A stretch of DNA of 39,769 bases from Reyranella soli (GTDB lineage: Bacteria; Pseudomonadota; Alphaproteobacteria; Reyranellales; Reyranellaceae). Shown here in pieces: positions 35,006 through 39,769 of this stretch. The stretch spans positions 1 to 39,769 of the forward strand of contig NZ_BKAJ01000085.1 of assembly GCF_007992495.1 (NCBI RefSeq), read 5' to 3'. How positions within the stretch are numbered: the stretch's first letter is position 1; each line of letters opens with the position of its first letter. The position numbers and the translations under genes were made by a program. The notes under the pieces are model-generated. The model worked only from the letters and a program-made list of their open reading frames with translations, was not told where the DNA came from and made no database searches.

Positions 35006-35033
35006 AAAAAGGGGCTCCCCTGATGGGAGCCCC
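35006..35033 (-). terminator. Intercistronic terminator between binding protein and permease
   Basis: GGGGCTCCC / GGGAGCCCC with a 5-base loop and, on the minus strand, TTTTT after the stem. It lies between the binding-protein gene and its permease, so partial termination would give more binding protein than permease. Confidence 0.8.
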
Positions 35034-35051
35034 TGGCGCGCCTGCTCGCGG

Positions 35052-36017
35052 TTACGACAGCTTGATGCCCTTCTCGGCGAAGAACTTCACCGCACCGGGA
35101 TGGAAGGGGACCGACGAGTTGGCCTCCTTCTGGTTCTCCGGCGTCATGTCGATGGCGGCCTTGTGCGTGGCCACCAGGTCGGCCTGGGCGTCCCACAGCG
35201 TCTTGAGGATGGTGTAGGCTTGGTCGTCCTTCATCGAGGCCGGCACCACCAGGATGTTCCAGATGGCGATCACCGGGACCGCCGCATCCTGGTTGGGATA
35301 GGCCTTCGGATTGATCTGGCTCTTGGCGAACACCGGTCCGAACTTCTTGACGAGGTCCGGCACCATGTCGGCATTGGGGATCAGCTTGATCTTGATGCCC
35401 TGCGTCGCCGCCAGGTCGGTGATCGCCGCGACCGGCGGGCCGCCGTTGAAGAAGTAGCCGTCGAGCTTGCCGTCCTTCATGGCGTTGGTGCTCTCCGCCG
35501 GTGCCAGGCGCTCGCGCTTGATGTCGCCCAACTTGAGGCCGAGCTCGTCGAGCATGCGCAGCGCCATCACTTCCGAGCCGCTGACCGGTGCGGAGGTCGA
35601 GATGCGCTTGCCCTTGATGTCGGAGAGCTTGTTGATGCCGGTGCCCTCCATGGTCACGAAGTGCACCAGGTTGGGATAGATGACGCAGAGCGTGCGCGAC
35701 TCGACGGGCTTGTCCTTGAACTTGTCGAAGCCCTTGATGGCGTCGTAGGCGGTGTCGCACTGGGTTAGCGCAATCTCCGCCTTGCCGTCCCGGATCATGT
35801 GCATGTTGGCGACCGAACCCGCTGTCGCTTCGGCGGTGACGGCCCAGCCCGACACCTTCTTGCTGAGCAGGTTCGCCATGGCGCCGCCCAGCGGGTAGTA
35901 GACACCGCCTGTCGTACCCGTCGCGATCGAGAATTGGGCCTGCGCCGAGGCCGTGCCGGCAAGGCCAAAGGCCCCCGCCGCGCTGCCGGCGGCGATGAAT
36001 TGGCGTCGATTAATCAA
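35052..36017 (-). CDS. TAXI family TRAP solute-binding protein
   Basis: Periplasmic solute receptor of 321 residues. A Tat-like signal (NRRQFIAAGSAAG, then GLAGTASAQA) precedes FSIATGTTGGVYYPLGGAMANLLSKK, the TAXI family start. KGKRISTSAPVSGSEVMALRMLDELG and DGYFFNGGPPVAAITDLA follow. I place the start at TTG 36017, because GGAGG lies 5 bases upstream and gives MINRRQF; a GTG at 36029 has no site before it and would put GGAGG inside the gene. Divergent from an amidohydrolase gene, which may act on the imported compound. Confidence 0.92.
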   Translation of the reverse strand: MINRRQFIAAGSAAGAFGLAGTASAQAQFSIATGTTGGVYYPLGGAMANLLSKKVSGWAVTAEATAGSVANMHMIRDGKAEIALTQCDTAYDAIKGFDKFKDKPVESRTLCVIYPNLVHFVTMEGTGINKLSDIKGKRISTSAPVSGSEVMALRMLDELGLKLGDIKRERLAPAESTNAMKDGKLDGYFFNGGPPVAAITDLAATQGIKIKLIPNADMVPDLVKKFGPVFAKSQINPKAYPNQDAAVPVIAIWNILVVPASMKDDQAYTILKTLWDAQADLVATHKAAIDMTPENQKEANSSVPFHPGAVKFFAEKGIKLS

Positions 36018-36093
36018 AGCTTCCTCCACTAAGCTACTACGCTCAAGCTCCCCTTAAGGGGGCGGAACAAACCACTTCCCTGCGGAGGAAACA

Positions 36094-37362
36094 ATGCGCC
36101 TTTTGATCGACGGGGCGATGGTGTGGGACGGCACCGGTGCCAAGCCTTTTGCCGGCAAGGTGCTGATCGAGGGCGAGCGAATCGCGGCCGTCGCTCCGCA
36201 AGCCGAAAATGTTGCATCCGACGGCGCCGAGCGCCTGGATGCCGCCGGCAAATTCCTCATGCCGGGCATGGTCGAAGGCCATGCCCACCTGTCCTTCGTC
36301 GACACGCCGCGCGGCACGGCGCTGGGCGAGCTGCCGCCGGAAGACCATGCGCTGCTCACCATGGACGCCGCGCGGAAGCTTTTCGGCGCGGGCTTCACCA
36401 GCGCCTGCTCGGCCGCGGCGGCCAAGATCCGGCTCGACGTCGCGGTGCGCGACGCCATCGACCGCGGTGTGATCGACGGCCCGCGCCTGCTGGCCGCCAG
36501 CCCCGAGCTCACCGTCACCGGCGGCCTGGGCGACGGCCGCAAGCTGCACCTTCACCAGGACAGCTTCGGCGTCGCCGTCGACGGGCCCGACGAAGTGCGG
36601 CGCATGGCGCGGCTCTGCCTGCGCGAGGGCGTCGACATGATCAAGCTCAATATCTCCGGCGAGCTCGGCACCGACTCCGCTCCCGCGATCGCCGCAGTGA
36701 TGACCGACGCCGAGGTCGCAGCCGGCGTCGAGGCCGCCCACACGGCGGGCCGGCGCGCCGCTGCCCACGCGCGCGCCTCGGACTCGGTGAAGCGTGCACT
36801 GCGTCACGGCGTCGACGTCATCTATCACTGCGACTATGCCGACGAGGAGGCGCTCGATGGCCTGGAGGCGGCCAAGGACCGTGTCTTCACCGGCCCCGCC
36901 ATCGGGCTCACGGTCTCACGCCTGGAGAGCCTGCGCGGCGACAACACGGCGGAAGGGCGGCGCTGGCTCGAGCGCATGACGCCGCAGTTCGAAGCGACCT
37001 GCAAAGTCCATCACGAGATGCGCCGCCGTGGCATCCGCGTCGTGGTCGGCGGCGACTACGGCTTTGCCGCCAATCCGCAGGGCACCAATGCCCGAGACCT
37101 GGAGCACTTCGTGACGCATTTCGGCTTCAGCCCGAGCGAGGCGTTGCAGGCCGCGACCCGCACCGGTGGCGAGATCATGAGGCGCGGCCACGAGCTTGGC
37201 CTGGTCAGGCAGGGCTATCTCGCCGATCTGCTGCTGATCGACGGCGATCCGCTGAAAGACATCCGCGTGCTGCAGGACAAGAAGCGCTTCGCCTTCATCA
37301 TGAAGGACGGCGTGCGCTACGTGCCGTGCCAGGGTGCCCCGCACGTGCGGCGGCTGCACTAG
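36094..37362 (+). CDS. Imidazolonepropionase-like amidohydrolase
   Basis: Metal-dependent amidohydrolase of 422 residues. GMVEGHAHLSF carries the HxH metal pair, DMIKLNISGE supplies a Lys that could be carboxylated, AAAHARAS and VIYHCDYAD give further His ligands, and VVGGDYGFAANPQGTN the catalytic Asp. A C-terminal beta sandwich part ends with GYLADLLLIDGDPLKDI, common in this superfamily. GGAGG lies 5 bases before the ATG at 36094. It shares a 76-base divergent promoter region with the TAXI binding protein, suggesting a coupled uptake and hydrolysis of one class of compound. Confidence 0.92.
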   Translation: MRLLIDGAMVWDGTGAKPFAGKVLIEGERIAAVAPQAENVASDGAERLDAAGKFLMPGMVEGHAHLSFVDTPRGTALGELPPEDHALLTMDAARKLFGAGFTSACSAAAAKIRLDVAVRDAIDRGVIDGPRLLAASPELTVTGGLGDGRKLHLHQDSFGVAVDGPDEVRRMARLCLREGVDMIKLNISGELGTDSAPAIAAVMTDAEVAAGVEAAHTAGRRAAAHARASDSVKRALRHGVDVIYHCDYADEEALDGLEAAKDRVFTGPAIGLTVSRLESLRGDNTAEGRRWLERMTPQFEATCKVHHEMRRRGIRVVVGGDYGFAANPQGTNARDLEHFVTHFGFSPSEALQAATRTGGEIMRRGHELGLVRQGYLADLLLIDGDPLKDIRVLQDKKRFAFIMKDGVRYVPCQGAPHVRRLH

Positions 37363-38267
37363 CCTGCAGGCCGGCGCAGGGTGATGACGACGACCTCGCC
37401 GCGCGTGTTGAAGCGCAGCGGGAGATCCGACACGCCGAGTCCATGGCTGGTGTAGCCGACCATCCGACCCTGCTGCCACAGGCCGCTCGCGGCATGATGG
37501 CAGCGCTTCAGATGGGTGACCAGCGGGCGACCGCCCGGCAGGCAGATCTGTCCACCGTGCGTGTGGCCGCAGAGATAGAGGGCATAGCCCGCCACGTCGG
37601 CGTCGTCGGCGACCTCGGCCGAATGCACCAGGGCGATGCGGAACTCGCCATCGTGGTCGGCGAGCGCTGACAGCGCCGCCTCGGTGTAGAAGCTGTGGAC
37701 GTCGTCCAGTCCGGTGACGCGCAGCCTGTCGCCGCCGCGCTGCAGGAGAATCGAGCGGTTGACCAGGACATCGAAGCCCGCGCGCTCGAGCATGCCGGCC
37801 ATCGACGCCGGATCGTGATTGCCCAGCACGGCGAGCCGCGGGCCACGCACGCGAACGCCGGACAGCGCTTGCATCAAGAGCGCGGTCGAATGCTCGATCG
37901 ATGCGCGCGGATTGCCATGGACGTCGCCCGTCACCGCGAGCATGTCGACCTCGACATCCTGCAGCAGCGCGCGTGCCGCCGCGGCGAGCGCGGGGAAATG
38001 GTCGAGATGCGTGTCGCTCAGCTGCAGGATGCGATAGCCGTCGAACGCCGGCGGCAGATCCGGCAGGGCGAGCTCGAGCTCGATCTTCTTCAGGTCGAGC
38101 GCGTTGCGCTGGCCACGCTCCCAGATCGGCGTCAGGCGCAGCGTCACATCAAGCGCCTCCACCACCATCCGGAAGGCGAACTTGCGCCAGCGACCGTACC
38201 GACCGGCGCGGTTGACCAGGTAGCTGCTGTCCTCGATGGCGCGCCGCCGTGTGGCCCAATCCTGCAT
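37359..38267 (-). CDS. Metallophosphoesterase, YkuE-like
   Basis: A 302-residue calcineurin-like phosphoesterase. The N-terminal part (about 1-75) is amphipathic and Arg-rich, ending in a possible membrane-associated helix. Metal motifs are all present: LQLSDTHLDH, TGDVHGN, LGNHDP, VHSAE and CGHTHGGQICLPGG, the last diagnostic of the YkuE/YaeI group, whose members act on lipid-linked pyrophosphates or other phosphoesters. The start at 38267 is chosen because the frame upstream runs into a terminator. Its stop overlaps the amidohydrolase stop as CTAG. Confidence 0.88.
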   Translation of the reverse strand: MQDWATRRRAIEDSSYLVNRAGRYGRWRKFAFRMVVEALDVTLRLTPIWERGQRNALDLKKIELELALPDLPPAFDGYRILQLSDTHLDHFPALAAAARALLQDVEVDMLAVTGDVHGNPRASIEHSTALLMQALSGVRVRGPRLAVLGNHDPASMAGMLERAGFDVLVNRSILLQRGGDRLRVTGLDDVHSFYTEAALSALADHDGEFRIALVHSAEVADDADVAGYALYLCGHTHGGQICLPGGRPLVTHLKRCHHAASGLWQQGRMVGYTSHGLGVSDLPLRFNTRGEVVVITLRRPAG

Positions 38268-38302
38268 GGCGCCGTCAGACCTAACACGGCCGTCAGCCCA
38301 TG

Positions 38303-38333
38303 AAAAAGGGCGGCCCCTTTCGAGGGCCGCCCT
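38303..38333 (-). terminator. Terminator of OmpA-like copy 2
   Basis: AGGGCGGCCC / GGGCCGCCCT stem (38307-38333) with a 7-base loop, with TTTTT on the minus strand. It closes the OmpA-like gene 20 bases away. Confidence 0.85.
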
Positions 38334-38353
38334 CTTCAATCAATTTCAGAAGA

Positions 38354-38983
<630 letters not shown>

Positions 38984-39250
38984 AAATTTTCCCCCTCAAC
39001 GTGGCGTCGCGCGGCTATCGACTATTGACCACAAACTGAGTGGCTCGAAGCCGCGCCGCACTATCTTGCCGGCACATGCAACCTGAGGCAACGGAAACGC
39101 CGCGACGGATATCTTGCGCCGGCAATTGCCCGCGCCATGTCACCCGCCGGTCACACTGCAAATATCACGGACTTGCGAACATCTGTTCTCCTCATGTCAA
39201 GGAACGGATGGGCGACACAGTCCGTTGTCGGCAGAACACGGAGGCTCCCC

Positions 39251-39676
39251 ATGGCCAGCGAATTCGCTACCGAGACCGAGCGACCATGCGCGCCGGGCAC
39301 GCTCGAGAAATTCCATCTCGGCCTGGCCGCCGACGGCATGACTTGCGCCCTGGTCTTCGTCGATGAACGCCATCGGTCGATTGCCTGCATTGCAAGCTTC
39401 GCCGATCTGAACGGCTTCATCGTCTCCCTGACAGATGCGGCGGCGGAGATGGCGAATCGCCGGGCCCTGCACGACGATGCGTCCCCGGCGGACGAGCAGT
39501 CCTTGGCGTTCAACATCGCCTCGTCGAATTTCCATCTGTGCGCCGACGATGGCTGCATCATCGGCGTGCTTGTCGGCGACGGCGGTCAGGTCGTGCCGGT
39601 CCGCATGACGCCGGATGTCGCCAACGAGATGACGCGCAACATGTTGAAGTCGGCCCAGGTGGCCAGCAGCTGCTGA
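39251..39676 (+). CDS. Uncharacterised protein, 141 residues
   Basis: I do not recognise this protein. It has no signal peptide or membrane helix and reads as a small soluble alpha/beta protein with LEKFHLGLAADGMTCALVFVDE, SIACIASFADLNGFIVSLTDAAAEM and GVLVGDGGQVVPVRMTPDVANEM. A CGGAGG sits 7 bases before the ATG at 39251, which supports the start. It is isolated: 267 non-coding bases lie before it and a terminator right after it. It may recur in relatives of this organism, which a search would show. Confidence 0.75.
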   Translation: MASEFATETERPCAPGTLEKFHLGLAADGMTCALVFVDERHRSIACIASFADLNGFIVSLTDAAAEMANRRALHDDASPADEQSLAFNIASSNFHLCADDGCIIGVLVGDGGQVVPVRMTPDVANEMTRNMLKSAQVASSC

Positions 39677-39715
39677 GGATTTTCAAGCGTGCTGCTATCG
39701 GCGGTGTCCGCACAT

Positions 39716-39752
39716 GAAAAAGGCGGCCCCGGGCTCGGGGCCGCCTCTTTTT
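39716..39752 (+). terminator. Terminator after the uncharacterised gene
   Basis: AGGCGGCCCC / GGGGCCGCCT stem (39721-39746) with a 6-base loop and a following T-run (CTTTTT). Same design, including the leading CATGAAAA, as those at 29328 and 38303. Confidence 0.87.
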
Positions 39753-39769
39753 CCGGGATTTCCGGATGT

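Overview
The window looks like chromosomal DNA of a high-GC alphaproteobacterium. Supporting signs are the dnaG-rpoD pair, a RpoD-type sigma factor with a large non-conserved insertion, a TAXI-type TRAP transporter, FkbM methyltransferases and codon use dominated by G/C in third positions. A Rhodospirillales/Reyranella-like host is my guess; nothing in the window fixes the genus.

Layout. (1) 221-4340: housekeeping dnaG and rpoD, closed by a strong terminator. (2) 4384-8503: a REP-like palindrome, an FkbM methyltransferase, and a three-gene signalling unit (small lipoprotein, OmpR-type response regulator, two-TM histidine kinase with a PhoQ-like H-box), followed by a second palindromic repeat. 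(3) 8600-27491: an exopolysaccharide locus. It carries the GDP-mannose enzyme (manC type), a Wza-like export lipoprotein, a Wzc-like tyrosine autokinase, five glycosyltransferases, an EpsE/WcaJ-type initiating phosphotransferase, a Wzy-like polymerase, gmd and fcl for GDP-L-fucose, a second FkbM methyltransferase and galE. A metallophosphatase is embedded in it on the minus strand. Together they predict a fucose- and probably galactose/glucose-containing polymer, started on undecaprenyl phosphate, polymerised in the periplasm and exported by a Wza/Wzc machine. No Wzx flippase and no separate phosphomannomutase are in the window. (4) 27570-32871: small envelope genes (a membrane-anchored helical protein, three short paralogous lipoproteins, a Nudix hydrolase, an OmpA-like lipoprotein), an amidohydrolase, tRNA-Thr(GGT) and a SAM methyltransferase. 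(5) 32979-39769: a TAXI TRAP transporter divergent from an imidazolonepropionase-like amidohydrolase, a YkuE-like phosphoesterase, a second OmpA-like lipoprotein and an orphan gene.

The most interesting unexplained signal is a short motif, WTGRTCAC (with one TTAATCAC variant), found by eye in the non-coding gaps upstream of nearly every transcription unit of the polysaccharide locus. It usually lies about 60-120 bases before the start codon. I did not see it inside genes. It could be the operator of a regulator that ties the scattered units into one regulon. Other signals are two nearly identical long palindromes, a tandem 13-base repeat upstream of the two-component operon, a three-member family of tiny lipoproteins with the same C-terminal tail, two OmpA-like lipoproteins with an unfamiliar C-terminal extension, and a recurrent terminator design. 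All family assignments come from reading motifs; no database search was possible.
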